A DNA stretch of 64,000 nucleotides from Desulfuromonadales bacterium (lineage in GTDB: Bacteria > Desulfobacterota > Desulfuromonadia > Desulfuromonadales > Geopsychrobacteraceae): assembly GCA_019429255.1 (NCBI GenBank), contig JAHYIY010000011.1:1-64000 (forward strand), given 5' to 3'. Shown one piece after another: positions 54,986 to 64,000 of this stretch. The number at the start of each line of letters is the position of its first letter. Positions within the stretch are counted from its first letter, which is position 1. The notes under the pieces were generated by a model that saw nothing but the letters and a program-made list of their open reading frames with translations, had not been told where the DNA came from and did not search any database. Both the position numbers and the translations under genes were made by a program.

Positions 54986-56127
54986 CATCTGACCTCCTCT
55001 TCCTTATCAACAGTCAACACCAGATCGTCGCGGCAGATCACCTCATCACGATATTTGTAGCCGAGAACCTGCTCGATTTGCGCACACTGTTTCCCCATAA
55101 TCCGCAAGATTTCCGCCAACGAATAACTGGTGATGCCGCGGGCAAATTCCTGCCCCTCATGGTCACACAGACGCACTGCATCGCCGCGTTCAAAACCGCC
55201 ATCGACACCAATAATTCCCGAGGGCAGCAAACTCTTGCCGGCACAGAGTACGGCCCTCTTACCACCTTCATCGATGAGCAGCTTGCCGCGTGGCTTTTTG
55301 GAAAAGGCGATCCAGTGCTTTTTCGCCGTCAACTTGCACTGGGCCGGCAGCACATAGGTGCCGACCTCTTCACAGGCAAAAACCCGAGTAATAATATGGG
55401 GGGTGCGGCCATTGACGATCAGGGTACCAATACCACTTAAAGCTGCGCGCTTGGCCGCCTTGAGCTTACTCCCCATACCGCCGGTACCAAGAACGCCGTG
55501 AGAACCGCCACCCATCGCTTCGATCTCCGGGGTAACCCGCTCGACCAGGGGAATCAGCCGCGCCAGAGGATCCGTCGACGGATCACGATCATAAAAACCA
55601 TCAACGTCGGAAAGGATTACCAGCAGATCGGCCTCGACCAGACTGGCAACCAGAGCCGAAAGATTGTCGTTATCACCAAAGCGGATCTCCTCCACCACCA
55701 CCGTATCATTTTCATTGACGATTGGCGTGACATCGTATTCCAGCAGGGTCATGACGGTGTTGCGGGCATTTAAATAACGACGGCGATTTGACAGATCATC
55801 GCGGGTGAGCAGGACCTGGGCGACATTGAAATCGTAGGACTGAAAGGTTTCGCGGTATTCGCGCATGATCCGGGTTTGACCAATAGCTGCGGCCGCCTGT
55901 TTCTGCGGAATCGTCTGCGGTCGCCCGACAATACCAAGCTGACCCTTGCCGGCCGCTACCGCACCGGAAGAGACAACCACGACATCAAGACCGCGCTTGA
56001 GCAATTGGCAGATATCCGCGGAAATGGCCGCCACCCGATCATTTTCAAGCCCGGCAGTATTTGAAATAACACCACTGCCAATCTTGATGACAACCCGCTT
56101 GACATGAGCAAACAAAGCATTTCGCAT
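54985..56127 (-). CDS. proB: Glutamate 5-kinase
   Basis: First enzyme of proline synthesis, 380 residues: an amino-acid kinase domain ([56 protein letters not shown]) and a C-terminal PUA domain (residues about 285-380). Proline feedback inhibition is typical. The start ATG at 56127 has no clear Shine-Dalgarno sequence; the in-frame upstream region is repeat-derived and rejected. It overlaps proA. Confidence 0.95.
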   Translation of the reverse strand: MRNALFAHVKRVVIKIGSGVISNTAGLENDRVAAISADICQLLKRGLDVVVVSSGAVAAGKGQLGIVGRPQTIPQKQAAAAIGQTRIMREYRETFQSYDFNVAQVLLTRDDLSNRRRYLNARNTVMTLLEYDVTPIVNENDTVVVEEIRFGDNDNLSALVASLVEADLLVILSDVDGFYDRDPSTDPLARLIPLVERVTPEIEAMGGGSHGVLGTGGMGSKLKAAKRAALSGIGTLIVNGRTPHIITRVFACEEVGTYVLPAQCKLTAKKHWIAFSKKPRGKLLIDEGGKRAVLCAGKSLLPSGIIGVDGGFERGDAVRLCDHEGQEFARGITSYSLAEILRIMGKQCAQIEQVLGYKYRDEVICRDDLVLTVDKEEEVR

Positions 56128-56171
56128 AAAGTGTAATTCTATATCATGTTCAACAGAGTTTTTTGAAAAGA

Positions 56172-56318
56172 ATGACCCCGCCGCAAGCAGTGGAGGAGCA
56201 GAATATAGAATATAGAATACAGAATATAGAATTTGGAAGAAAGCTCGTTGACTCAACAGGTTTTCTCCTGTCTCCTGTCTTCTATCTTCTGTCTCCTGGA
56301 TTCCTCGATTCCTGGATG
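56172..56318. repeat. Compound repeat C2 between proB and obgE
   Basis: CCCCGCCGCAAGCAG, then AGAATAT x5 (with variants), GGAAGAAAGC, TCAACAGGTTTTC, and CTCCTGT/CTTCTGT heptamers x5, ending GATTCCT units. Same order as C1 at 48702. Confidence 0.85.
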
Positions 56319-56329
56319 ATTAAACAGAA

Positions 56330-57364
<1,035 letters not shown>

Positions 57365-57393
57365 TTATTTATCCGCTCAGTACTTCGCCCAAA

Positions 57394-57435
57394 CTGAAGA
57401 ACCCGGTAACTGGCTGGCAGTACCGGGCTCTTCAG
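57394..57435 (-). terminator. Strong hairpin between rpmA and obgE
   Basis: CTGAAGA-a-CCCGGTA with its complement around a 10-base loop makes a 15-bp stem with one mismatch, without a T run. It may be an attenuator or processing site that lowers obgE expression relative to the ribosomal genes. Confidence 0.6.
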
Positions 57436-57458
57436 AACCAGACATCACAAAAACAGGA

Positions 57459-57713
57459 TCAGGCCGCGTAGACGCTGATCTGCTTCCGTCCTTTGGCTTT
57501 TGTTTCAAATGTCACTACCCCGTCAACCAGCGCAAACAGGGTATAGTCTTTGCCGCAACCAACATTGTTGCCGGCATGGAATGTGGTGCCGCGCTGACGC
57601 ACCAGGATCGAGCCGGCGCTTACCTGCTGACCACCAAAGCGTTTGACACCAAGTCGTTTACCGGCACTGTCCCGACCGTTTCTGGAACTACCGGCAGCTT
57701 TCTTATGAGCCAT
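57459..57713 (-). CDS. rpmA: Ribosomal protein L27
   Basis: Protein of 84 residues of the 50S subunit, with [15 protein letters not shown] at the start, reaching the peptidyl-transfer centre, and the [15 protein letters not shown] core. No N-terminal Firmicutes-type extension. Confidence 0.97.
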   Translation of the reverse strand: MAHKKAAGSSRNGRDSAGKRLGVKRFGGQQVSAGSILVRQRGTTFHAGNNVGCGKDYTLFALVDGVVTFETKAKGRKQISVYAA

Positions 57714-57727
57714 ACGTAAATGCCTCC

Positions 57728-58036
57728 TTAAGCTTCAATCGCCGCGACTTTAAGCCGGGTAATGGGTTGACGGTGGCCGTATTTCTTACGATTACCTCCA
57801 CGTCGCTTGGATTTAAAAACAAGAATCTTCTTGTCTTTTTCCTGGGCAACGATCCGTGCCATAACCTTGGCACCTGGTACGAGAGGTGTTCCGAGTTTAA
57901 CCTCTGCGCCACCGACCATGAGGACTTGATCGAGTTCGATGGTATCACCCACCGCGCCATCGATCATTTCGACCTTGAACAGGTCGCCTGCGGAAACTTT
58001 GTACTGTTTTCCTCCGGTCTTGATCACCGCATACAT
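57728..58036 (-). CDS. rplU: Ribosomal protein L21
   Basis: 50S protein of 102 residues ([28 protein letters not shown]). The ATG at 58036 gives the family N-terminus and lies 10 bases after AGGAG; an ATG three codons earlier sits too near the RBS. It is 14 bp before rpmA. Confidence 0.96.
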   Translation of the reverse strand: MYAVIKTGGKQYKVSAGDLFKVEMIDGAVGDTIELDQVLMVGGAEVKLGTPLVPGAKVMARIVAQEKDKKILVFKSKRRGGNRKKYGHRQPITRLKVAAIEA

Positions 58037-58101
58037 TGTTGACATTCTCCTCTTGAAGGTTCTTTCGTACTGCAGACGCAGGGATTGCGCCGCAACGCGA
58101 A

Positions 58102-58130
58102 ACTATAACCGCACCCCCGAACAGTGTCAA
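58102..58130 (-). promoter_or_regulatory. Promoter of rplU-rpmA
   Basis: TTGACA (58125-58130), 17-bp spacer, TATAGT (58102-58107) on the minus strand: near-consensus sigma-70 promoter giving a leader of about 60 bases. Confidence 0.85.
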
Positions 58131-58547
58131 GGAATTTGCGGCCAAAAAATAGCGGGCAGACGGTCTGCCCTCGACATGAGCGGCTGACCGTTTGTTCCTG
58201 TTTCCAACCAACCCAAACAAACCCTGTCCAAACCCTTTATCAACTGTCGTTCTGAATCTCCGTCTGCGCGCCCGACACAACCGACAATGGCCAAAATTAG
58301 CCACATATAGCATTAAAGAGCCGCTCTTGCCTTCTTTCCGCACCAGGCTAACAGCGTTATCAGGGTACGCCAGACAATCCCTGAAGAATTATTTTACTGT
58401 TTGAGAAACAGCAGGTTAGGTCTCATTATTAACCAACCTGCTGTTCTATCAGCAGCTTTGGCGCTGCTTTTGCTGAGGCTGGTTGGCCGTAAAAAACCTT
58501 CTGTGCGCCGATACCGCGCCCTTCACCTGCCACAAGGAGTTGAAACA
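58131..58547. other. Intergenic region rplU / transporter
   Basis: No ORF with a ribosome site and no known RNA family. The plus-strand frame is open upstream of the transporter ATG from 58401, but lacks an RBS. The transporter promoter was not identified. Confidence 0.5.
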
Positions 58548-60287
58548 ATGATTGCTGCTGTCTGGGATCGCCTCTGGCGAATGCATGATGAAACCAAATC
58601 CCTGTTTGTTTTTCGCCCCAAAGCCATGGTCGCACGACTGACGAAAGAACACCTCCTGTTCAGCAAGGGGAAAAAGGAAAAGGAAGTTGATCTTGCCGAT
58701 GAAATGGAAGATGCCCCATCCGAACACAATATCAAGTGTACCCCGGAGGGCTGTAACGAAGACGAACCCCGTGGCTACAGTCGCCGCCAACTCATCGGCT
58801 TGTGGCTTGGTCCAGCTCTTTTCATCCTCATGCTGCTCGTCCCGACACCCGCCGGGATGGAGCCGGCAGCCCAGAAAATGGCGGCAATCGCTCTGCTCAT
58901 GGCGACCTGGTGGATGTGCGAATCGATCCCGATTCCGGCCACCAGCCTGCTGCCGATTGTTCTGTTTCCCTGGCTTGGACTCATGTCCACCGGCAAAGCA
59001 GCAGCCCCATACGCCAACCATCTGATCTTCCTGTTTATGGGCGGCTTTATCATTGCCCTGGCGATGCAACGCTGGAATCTGCATCGTCGTATTGCCATGA
59101 ACATCGTCAAGGTCGTCGGCTTTTCGCCGGCGCGCCTGATCTTCGGTTTCATGGTCGCCACCGCCGCCCTTTCAGCCTTTGTTTCCAACACCGCCACCAC
59201 GGTCATGATGATGCCTATCGGCCTGGCGATCATCGCCCACATCATTGAAGAAGGCAAAAAGGAAGGGCTGGATAAAATCATCGACTTTTCTCAAGGCAAT
59301 TTCAACTTTGGCCTTAACCTGATGCTCGGTATCGCCTATGCCGCTTCCATCGGCGGTGTCGCCACCCTGATCGGTACCCCGCCCAATACGGTTCTGGCCG
59401 GCTACCTGAACAAAACCTACGGTTATGAAATCACCTTCGCCAAATGGATGATGTTCGGAGTACCGCTGGTCCTGGTTCTGCTCCCCTTGTGCTGGCTGTG
59501 GCTGATCAAGGTGGCCAACCCGATGAAACTGAAAAAAGTGCCCGGCGGGCGCGACATGATCAATGAGGAATTGCGCAAGATGGGACGCATGAGCGCTGGT
59601 GAACGCTGGACCGGACAGGTCTTCTTTCTCACCGCCATGGGGTGGATTTTCCGCAAGCAGCTCAGCTTTCTGTTTCCCGATCCATCGCTGATCACTGATG
59701 CGACCATCGCCATGGCCGGTGCCCTGGTGCTGTTTCTGATCCCCATCAGTCTGAAAAAAAATATCTTTGTCATGGATTGGCACTGGGCGAGTAAAATGCC
59801 CTGGGGCGTGCTGTTGCTGTTTGGTGGTGGCCTCGCCCTGGCTCAGGGATTCAGCGACACCAAACTGGCCCACTGGATCGGTCAGCAGGTCGGCCTGCTG
59901 GAAAATGCCCCGGTGCTGGTGCTGGTCATCGCTGTAGCAGCCCTGATCATCTTTCTTACAGAACTTACCTCCAACACTGCCACTGCCGCCATGGTCATGC
60001 CGATCCTTTCCGCCATCGCCATCGGCCTGGGGCAAAACCCCATGCTGCTGCTGATTCCGGCGGCCATCGCTGCCAGCTGCGCCTTCATGCTGCCGGTAGC
60101 AACACCGCCTAATGCCATTGTTTTTGGTACCGGCTATGTCACCATCCCACAGATGGTCAAGAGCGGCATCGGACTGAACATCATCAGTATTGTTCTGGCG
60201 GTAGGCATCACCTATCTGCTCGGCATGCCGATTTTCGATATTGCCGTCGACACCCTTCCGGCCTGGGCAATGCCGGTAACTCCTTGA
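58548..60287 (+). CDS. DASS (SLC13) family sodium/dicarboxylate transporter with long N-terminal extension
   Basis: Membrane protein of 579 residues. The two sodium-site motifs are present: FVSNTATTVMMMPIG and ELTSNTATAAMVMP, with IGTPPNTVLAG and VATPPNAIVFG. Substrate in the family is C4-dicarboxylate, citrate or sulfate. Residues 1-80 are a charged, cytoplasmic extension (WDRLWRMHDETKSLFVF, KGKKEKEVDLADEMED, KCTPEGCNED) not needed for the transport fold and of unknown role. RBS AAGGAG. Followed by a strong hairpin. Confidence 0.9.
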   Translation: MIAAVWDRLWRMHDETKSLFVFRPKAMVARLTKEHLLFSKGKKEKEVDLADEMEDAPSEHNIKCTPEGCNEDEPRGYSRRQLIGLWLGPALFILMLLVPTPAGMEPAAQKMAAIALLMATWWMCESIPIPATSLLPIVLFPWLGLMSTGKAAAPYANHLIFLFMGGFIIALAMQRWNLHRRIAMNIVKVVGFSPARLIFGFMVATAALSAFVSNTATTVMMMPIGLAIIAHIIEEGKKEGLDKIIDFSQGNFNFGLNLMLGIAYAASIGGVATLIGTPPNTVLAGYLNKTYGYEITFAKWMMFGVPLVLVLLPLCWLWLIKVANPMKLKKVPGGRDMINEELRKMGRMSAGERWTGQVFFLTAMGWIFRKQLSFLFPDPSLITDATIAMAGALVLFLIPISLKKNIFVMDWHWASKMPWGVLLLFGGGLALAQGFSDTKLAHWIGQQVGLLENAPVLVLVIAVAALIIFLTELTSNTATAAMVMPILSAIAIGLGQNPMLLLIPAAIAASCAFMLPVATPPNAIVFGTGYVTIPQMVKSGIGLNIISIVLAVGITYLLGMPIFDIAVDTLPAWAMPVTP

Positions 60288-60306
60288 CGTAGCAGTGCGA
60301 TAAACA

Positions 60307-60344
60307 ACCCGGAGAGGTCGCCAGGCTGGTCGGCCTCTCCGGGT
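60307..60344 (+). terminator. Hairpin after the transporter
   Basis: ACCCGGAGAGG-tcgccaggctggtcgg-CCTCTCCGGGT: 11-bp perfect stem; no T run directly behind it, so it may terminate weakly. Confidence 0.65.
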
Positions 60345-60425
60345 GAGTAAATTAGTCTTTACAGATGCCTCACCCCTTCTCTAGGATAGGCCTTCGTTGC
60401 CCGATTGCTGGCGAAGGAATCGTCC

Positions 60426-61766
60426 ATGCACCAACCAATCTCGATAGTAGCCGTCAATATACGTCACCTGCTGTTCGCCATCATGCTCTTTTTGGGCTGC
60501 ACGACAACGGCAGCGGCAGACTTTTCCTTTGTCCGCAACACGGGGGTCGCTCCCGGCCCGACCCTGCTCATCACCGCCGGCATCGATGGCGATGAGCCTG
60601 GCGGCATCCATGCCGCCGCCACCTTGATCACCCGCTACCAGATCAGATCGGGACAACTATGGATCGCACCGGATCTCCATCCCCAGGCCATCCTGCAGCG
60701 TGAACGGGGGGAAATGAATCTGAAGTTTGCGCTGATTGAGGACAGCGATCCCCTCTATAGCAGCGTTGCCAGAATCAAACAGCTGGTCCTCGACCAGCAG
60801 GTCGATCTGCTGGTCAACCTGCACGACGGCAGTGGTTTTTACTCCCCCGAACGGATCAGTCGGCAACGCAACCCCGGCAGCTGGGGGCAATCTGTAGTCA
60901 TCGATCAGCAGACTCTGCCCGGCAACCGCTTCGGCAACCTGCAGGACCTTGCCACCGCCATCGTTAGCGGAATAACACCTCACCTGCTGCGCCCCAATGA
61001 ACATTTTCAGATCAAAAACATGCGCACCGCCACCCTCGATCCTCAGGCCCCGACCCACAAGTCGTTAAGCTGGTTTGCCCTGCGCCACGGCAAGCCGGCC
61101 CTGACGATCGAAGCAAGCAAAACTCATCCGGTCCATATCCGCGTTTATTATCACCTGCTGGCCCTTGAAGCTCTGCTCAACGAGGTTAGCATCAGCTTCA
61201 CCCGTGATTTTGAGCTCACCCCACAGGGCGTTGCCCGGGTTATCCGTGAAGATGCACAAATGACCCTGGCGCAGGGGCGCATCCACCTTGATTTGAACCG
61301 CATGCAGCGCAACCTCTACAACTTTCCCCTCCCCGCTGAGCCGCAATTCAGCACCAGCGTCACCAATCCACTGATCTCGCTGCAGCCGGAAGAAAACGGC
61401 TACCGCATCCACTACGGCAACAACCGCCTGGCCCTGCTCCACCCCCGCCAGGTAGAAATTGCCGCTGACCTAAAAGCCATTCCGATGATCATCGACGGCA
61501 TCCGTCAGCAGGTGACCCCGGGTGCTATCCTGGCGGTTGATTCCCACGTCCAGATCGAGCCCCTCCCCGATTACCAGTTCACCCTCGCCGGGCACAACGG
61601 CAAGTGGCCTGATCAGGCGACCCGCATCGAGGGGGACCGGGTAGCAGTTGATCGCAGTGGTAGATTGTTGCGGCTTGAAATTTATCGTGACGACATGTTC
61701 AGTGGCATGATCCTGCTCGACTTCAGAAACGCAGGTGAAAAGACAATTGAAGAGGAAGAAAGCTGA
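60426..61766 (+). CDS. M99/Csd4-like DL-carboxypeptidase, zinc ligand variant
   Basis: Secreted metallopeptidase of 446 residues. Signal peptide: LLFAIMLFLGCTTTAAA. Zinc region: ITAGIDGDEPGG (Asp54, Glu57) and VNLHDGSGFYSP (His133), with catalytic glutamate in LTIEASKTH. In Helicobacter Csd4, the first ligand is Gln instead of the His of normal M14 enzymes; here it is Asp. C-terminal residues about 280-446 form beta-rich accessory domains. Csd4 trims peptidoglycan tripeptides and affects cell curvature, so this may be a cell-shape enzyme. ATG at 60426 behind GAAGGAA. Confidence 0.82.
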   Translation: MHQPISIVAVNIRHLLFAIMLFLGCTTTAAADFSFVRNTGVAPGPTLLITAGIDGDEPGGIHAAATLITRYQIRSGQLWIAPDLHPQAILQRERGEMNLKFALIEDSDPLYSSVARIKQLVLDQQVDLLVNLHDGSGFYSPERISRQRNPGSWGQSVVIDQQTLPGNRFGNLQDLATAIVSGITPHLLRPNEHFQIKNMRTATLDPQAPTHKSLSWFALRHGKPALTIEASKTHPVHIRVYYHLLALEALLNEVSISFTRDFELTPQGVARVIREDAQMTLAQGRIHLDLNRMQRNLYNFPLPAEPQFSTSVTNPLISLQPEENGYRIHYGNNRLALLHPRQVEIAADLKAIPMIIDGIRQQVTPGAILAVDSHVQIEPLPDYQFTLAGHNGKWPDQATRIEGDRVAVDRSGRLLRLEIYRDDMFSGMILLDFRNAGEKTIEEEES

Positions 61767-61857
61767 GTCGATCAGCCCTTCATTCACACCGGCGTTGGCT
61801 ACCACAGGGGCTTGCGGCGCTCATCAGGTTCTTTTTAGTAAAGCGGCAATCCAGGCA

Positions 61858-63363
61858 TCATGCCAGCTGAATTTCGTACTGTTCAATGTGAAACTCCGGA
61901 TGGGGATTGATCCGTACTGAACGATTGAAGCGTTTCTCCAGCGCATCAAGGCCGCTACGTTCCTCATCCACCAGCAGGCCGGCAATACGCGGATGAGCGA
62001 GCAGGGTCACCGATCCGGCGGGCAGATCGGCCAGTTCACGATGCAGTTCACGCAGAATCTCGTAAATGATGGTCAGCTTCCCCCTGACATAGCCTTTGCC
62101 TTCGCAGTAGGGACAGGGCTCACAGAGGGTGCGGCCGATACTTTCACGCACCCGCTTGCGGGTCATCTCGACCAGCCCCAGTTCTGAAATCTTGAGGATG
62201 TTGGTTTTGTTTTTATCCCCTTTGAGCGCCTCTTCCAGCGCCGCATGGACCTTTTCACGGTGCGCCTCTTTTTCCATATCGATAAAATCGATAATGATCA
62301 GTCCACCAATATTGCGCAGGCGCAGCTGAAAAGCGATCTCCTTGAGGGCCTCAAGATTGGTTTTAAGGATCGTGTCTTCAAGATTGTGCTTGCCGACATA
62401 ACGCCCGGTATTAACGTCGATGGCGGTTAACGCCTCGGTCTGCTCAATGATAATGGAGCCACCACTTTTCAGCCAGACCTTACGCCCGAGGGCGCGGGAA
62501 ATTTCAACCTCAAGCCCATAGGCATCAAAAATCGGCTCCTCCGCTTCGTAATAGTCGACGCGATAGTTGATGCGCGGCATAAAGGTGCGAAGAAAGCGGT
62601 TGATCTTGTTGTATTCATCAAGGTTGTCAACGACAATGCGCTGCACCTCTTCGGTAAGAATATCGCGCAGCACCTTGCTGGTGACATCCAGATCTGAGTG
62701 AATCAGCTCCGGCGCGCTGACAGCGTCGACACCGCGACTGATGTTTTTCCACAGGCCGACGAGAAACTCCATATCCTGACGCAGGTCATCACTACTTTTT
62801 CCTTCCGACACCGTCCGCACAATAAAGCCGGTTCCCGGTTCGCGCATCTCTTCGACAATCTTGCGCAGGCGTTCCCGTTCCGTTTCACATTCGATGCGCC
62901 GCGAAATACCGATATGATCCACCGTCGGCATATACACCAGATGTCGCCCCGGCAGGGAAACATGGGAGGTGATCCGTGCCCCCTTGGTACCGATCGGCTC
63001 TTTAGACACCTGCACCAGCAGCTCCTGCCCCTCTTTCAGCAGGTCCTCAATAGGAGGGAGCGGCGACGATATCTCGCCGTCATTCTGTCCGGTCAGCACC
63101 TCATCCCCATCGATGTGGCGTTCAACCTGCTCAATTTCTTCAAACACGTCGGCTACATACAAAAACGCCGCCTTCTCCAGCCCGATATCGACAAAGGCCG
63201 CCTGCATTCCCGGCAGCACCCGGACCACCCGCCCCTTGTAGATATTTCCCACAATTCCCCGTTCGCGTTCGCGCTCAATGTAGAGTTCGGCGATATGCCC
63301 CCCCTCCAGCAAGGCGACACGGGTTTCGTGGGAGGTGGTATTGATTACCAGCTCCTTGGTCAT
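61858..63363 (-). CDS. rng: Ribonuclease G
   Basis: Endonuclease of 501 residues acting on rRNA maturation and mRNA turnover. S1 domain near the N-terminus (GIVGNIYKGRVVRVLPGMQAAFVDIG); catalytic DNase-I-like subdomain with AIDVNTGRYVG and IIDFIDM; zinc-link CEPCPYCEGKG. No long C-terminal scaffold as in RNase E. Upstream is the DUF2344 gene, a frequent order in this group. Confidence 0.95.
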   Translation of the reverse strand: MTKELVINTTSHETRVALLEGGHIAELYIERERERGIVGNIYKGRVVRVLPGMQAAFVDIGLEKAAFLYVADVFEEIEQVERHIDGDEVLTGQNDGEISSPLPPIEDLLKEGQELLVQVSKEPIGTKGARITSHVSLPGRHLVYMPTVDHIGISRRIECETERERLRKIVEEMREPGTGFIVRTVSEGKSSDDLRQDMEFLVGLWKNISRGVDAVSAPELIHSDLDVTSKVLRDILTEEVQRIVVDNLDEYNKINRFLRTFMPRINYRVDYYEAEEPIFDAYGLEVEISRALGRKVWLKSGGSIIIEQTEALTAIDVNTGRYVGKHNLEDTILKTNLEALKEIAFQLRLRNIGGLIIIDFIDMEKEAHREKVHAALEEALKGDKNKTNILKISELGLVEMTRKRVRESIGRTLCEPCPYCEGKGYVRGKLTIIYEILRELHRELADLPAGSVTLLAHPRIAGLLVDEERSGLDALEKRFNRSVRINPHPEFHIEQYEIQLA

Positions 63364-63373
63364 TTTCTCTCCT

Positions 63374-63422
63374 GACTTGTCAGTATTCTATATTCCGAAT
63401 TCCATATTCTGTATGCTGATTT
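63374..63422. repeat. AGAATAT-type degenerate heptamers
   Basis: On the minus strand, CAGAATATGG, AATTCGG, AATATAGAATAC in tandem directly after the TAA of the DUF2344 gene, of the same type as at 3503 and 56172. Confidence 0.7.
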
Positions 63423-64000
63423 TTAATCTCTCAACTTATTCCCCGTCTTCACCACTCCCAGGCGGCGTACCTGTTCCACTTCCAGATCGAGCAACCAGGC
63501 CGCTACCAATAAAGGCCCGCCCTTGGTCAGCTCAAGCTCAAGCCCCTCTTGGGTCAGGGACAGGGCAACCAGCGCATCCCGCACATCCACCTGCAAGGGC
63601 TCCCCTTTTTTGATGCGCGTCACCAGTTGTTGTGACGCTCCCAGCAGGGCCCTGATACGCAGCTCAAGATCCTCCGGCGGCTGCTCCGGCAACGGCACCC
63701 GATAACAGCTGGAAACCACCGCTGCCGAAGGAGACGGCGATTTCCAGGGAATAATTTCACCGGAAATTATTTTGAACCCTTCAGGAAGTTGAACGTTAAT
63801 ATCGGCTATAATCTGTTCGATTGCCAAAGGATAGAGCAATTCCAGATCAATCAGTTCAGCCTGACTGGCAACGCCAAGGGGCAGCGCCTCCAGATAAGAG
63901 ACCTTCGGGGTCGGGTGAAATCCTTGCGTAAAACGTAAAGGCAAGCGTGCCCGGCGCAGCGCCCGCTGAAACATTTTCAGGTATTCCAGGTGCCCGACCA
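63423..64000 (-). CDS. DUF2344/TIGR03936-type radical-SAM-linked protein, N-terminus cut
   Basis: C-terminal 190 or so residues of a protein continuing past the right edge. GHLEYLKMFQRALRRARLPL, RFTQGFHPTPKVSYLEALPLG and LPEGFKIISGE are the DUF2344 landmarks. It usually accompanies, or is fused to, a B12-binding radical-SAM protein, upstream of rng. Function not established; RNA modification has been suggested by context only. The internal Met at 63974 is not the start because family residues lie before it. Confidence 0.88.
   Translation of the reverse strand, partial: VGHLEYLKMFQRALRRARLPLRFTQGFHPTPKVSYLEALPLGVASQAELIDLELLYPLAIEQIIADINVQLPEGFKIISGEIIPWKSPSPSAAVVSSCYRVPLPEQPPEDLELRIRALLGASQQLVTRIKKGEPLQVDVRDALVALSLTQEGLELELTKGGPLLVAAWLLDLEVEQVRRLGVVKTGNKLRD

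Noticed and set aside
59172-60035. 287-codon minus-strand open frame inside the DASS transporter
   Set aside because: Antisense shadow; composition is rich in Q, H, D and G as expected from reverse reading of a membrane protein gene.

Overview
The window reads as chromosome of an anaerobic delta-type proteobacterium of the Desulfuromonadia (Desulfuromonas / Pelobacter-Syntrophotalea / Geopsychrobacter type). This is inferred from gene content: the block rng - rpmA/rplU - obgE - proB - proA - nadD - rsfS - rlmH - DksA-like - LapB-like - gpmI, small multiheme c-type cytochromes with CxxCH sites, a class III anaerobic ribonucleotide reductase, an Mrp-type antiporter complex, and many CxxC-rich PAS and zinc-ribbon proteins. 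No rRNA, tRNA, CRISPR array, prophage or classical insertion sequence was found.

Layout. 1-1.6 kb (minus): end of an NTF2-like / chalcone-isomerase-like / DUF3833 operon. 2-12.3 kb: nitrogen and carbon core, with gdhA behind a candidate sigma-54 promoter, a PEP/pyruvate-binding protein with a degenerate KaiC-like front end (minus), and gltB-gltD (GOGAT). 12.5-19.6 kb: one tight operon for an Mrp-type cation/proton antiporter in the order of the antiporter half of archaeal Mbh complexes (E-F-G-A'B-C-D), followed by two more D/L-like subunits. 19.7-26.2 kb: triheme cytochrome, EAL-HDOD protein, AI-2E transporter, an aldo/keto reductase remnant, flavodoxin, DUF3793 and a Co/Ni-type cation diffusion facilitator. 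26.5-31.1 kb: macA-macB-nodT tripartite efflux. 31.2-37.7 kb: MFS transporter, CvfB-like protein, Rrf2 regulator, nuclease, GerMN lipoprotein-like protein, murI and small cytochrome genes. 37.7-40.9 kb: class III ribonucleotide reductase with the glycyl-radical tail as a separate 48-aa gene, nrdG, and two NrdR boxes 31 bp apart. 41-48.7 kb: dus, cobL, a histidine phosphatase, engB, two ferritin-like genes, a PAS histidine kinase and comF. 48.9-58 kb (minus): gpmI through proB/obgE to the L21/L27 genes. 58.5-64 kb: DASS-family transporter, an M99/Csd4-like peptidase, rng, and a partial DUF2344 protein.

The least ordinary content is between genes. (i) A family of 112-157 bp palindromic elements (copies at 921, 38584, 44758, 45025) shares an interior core, and the longer form has inverted ends; a 36-bp element at 25120 and a solo end at 1742 look like stripped derivatives. 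(ii) Heptanucleotide short tandem repeats of several unrelated sequences (TTTAGAA, GGGGAGT, AGAATAT, GTCAGGA, CTCCTGT) recur, several starting exactly at a stop codon. (iii) A compound repeat joins a CCCCGC hairpin, heptamers and a conserved spacer (48702 and 56172). Together they suggest active small non-coding repeat families in this genome. Among genes, the Mbh-ordered Mrp complex, the KaiC-like/PPDK fusion, the split ribonucleotide reductase and the Csd4-like peptidase with Asp in place of a Gln zinc ligand deserve attention.
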